This document shows, piece after piece, positions 5,753 through 5,987 of a DNA stretch of 5,987 bases. Position 1 is the first letter of the stretch. Each line of letters begins with the position of its first letter. A program made the position numbers and the translations under genes. This stretch comes from an uncultured Pedobacter sp. (GTDB taxonomy: Bacteria; Bacteroidota; Bacteroidia; Sphingobacteriales; Sphingobacteriaceae). The stretch is taken from the NCBI GenBank assembly GCA_938008555.1, contig CALLKE010000107.1, forward strand, positions 1 to 5,987, in the 5' to 3' direction. Below the pieces are notes generated by a model. It worked only from the letters and a program-made list of their open reading frames with translations, did no database searches and had not been told where the DNA came from.

Positions 5753-5987
5753 ATCATCACGCTCCTAAAAACATCTGAAGCTGGCGTTTTCAACCACTGA
5801 GGCACGAGTTCTCTCAAGGGTTCAGCTCTAAAATCAATTTCAGATAATTGATGCAAGGGCACCCAGATTAATTCAATATGCTTTTCAAGCTGGGGAATTT
5901 TATGATTGCTTTTCAAAGATTCTGATTCAGCCTCAAAAATAAAATTATATTCATGGTTGTGACAGATACTGCTATGACCAGGTTCGA
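5749..5987 (-). CDS. Probable Nudix hydrolase, C-terminal fragment (N-terminus beyond right edge)
   Basis: An open minus-strand frame enters at the right edge (first whole codon at 5985) and ends with TGA at 5749-5751, giving 78 residues. It contains HNHEYNFIFEAE (9-20), then KHIELIWVPLHQLSEIDFRAEP (35-56) and a final LRELVPQWL (58-66). The pattern of a late strand, then E-x-x-W-V-P-L-x-x-L and D-F-R-x-E-P-L is typical of the end of Nudix hydrolases, which cleave nucleoside diphosphates linked to another moiety. The catalytic Nudix box would lie to the right of the window, so activity cannot be judged. The stop overlaps the start of the P-loop kinase gene as ATGA, which places it in the same operon and makes it the earliest gene seen in transcription order. 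Confidence 0.65.
   Translation of the reverse strand, partial: EPGHSSICHNHEYNFIFEAESESLKSNHKIPQLEKHIELIWVPLHQLSEIDFRAEPLRELVPQWLKTPASDVFRSVMI
5762..5766 (-). promoter_or_regulatory. Ribosome binding site of the P-loop kinase-like gene
   Basis: AGGAG on the minus strand lies nine bases before the ATG at 5752, inside the last codons of the Nudix reading frame. Confidence 0.7.

Noticed and set aside
1..5987. Integron cassette array, given the many resistance-like genes
   Set aside because: The genes overlap by 4 bases, leaving no room for attC recombination sites, and no integrase is seen.
1..5987. Mobile element, CRISPR array, tRNA or internal promoter/terminator
   Set aside because: No terminal inverted repeats, transposase, spaced repeats, cloverleaf or hairpin-plus-T-run was noticed; almost every base is coding.

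Overview
The window is a single, unbroken stretch of minus-strand coding sequence. Nine genes are packed head to tail with essentially no intergenic DNA. In transcription order (right to left) they are: the C-terminal end of a probable Nudix hydrolase; a small P-loop kinase-like protein; a class I SAM-dependent methyltransferase; a RibD/dihydrofolate-reductase-family oxidoreductase; a 524-residue protein made of three GNAT acetyltransferase domains; two tandem paralogous GNAT acetyltransferases; an aminoglycoside-phosphotransferase (APH)-family kinase; and the N-terminal part of a second, different methyltransferase. Six of the eight junctions are 4-base ATGA stop/start overlaps, one is an 8-base overlap and one is a 4-base gap. 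No promoter, terminator, tRNA, mobile element, CRISPR array or stretch without a gene is visible, and the operon continues beyond both edges.

The sequence is bacterial: it has Shine-Dalgarno motifs, ATGA translational coupling and polycistronic packing. G+C is moderate to low, about 40% by eye. This mix of GNAT, APH, Nudix, RibD-like and methyltransferase genes is typical of accessory clusters. An intracellular or environmental gammaproteobacterium of the Legionella/Coxiella type is a plausible host, but nothing in the window fixes the taxonomy.

Functionally the genes share a theme. Each belongs to a family that transfers a small group to, reduces, or hydrolyses a small molecule (acetyl, phosphoryl, methyl, hydride, nucleotide hydrolysis). 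Several of these families include antibiotic-modifying members: APH, AAC(6')-like GNAT and P-loop drug kinases. No biosynthetic core enzyme, transporter or regulator is visible. The operon could be a detoxification or resistance-type battery, or part of a tailoring pathway whose core lies outside the window. The sequence does not decide between these.

The most notable features are the exact 464-base tandem GNAT duplication, whose boundaries coincide with ATGA junctions and which carries its own Shine-Dalgarno in the last codons, and the triple-GNAT fusion immediately upstream of it. Two start codons were reassigned to internal ATGs because of clear ribosome binding sites.
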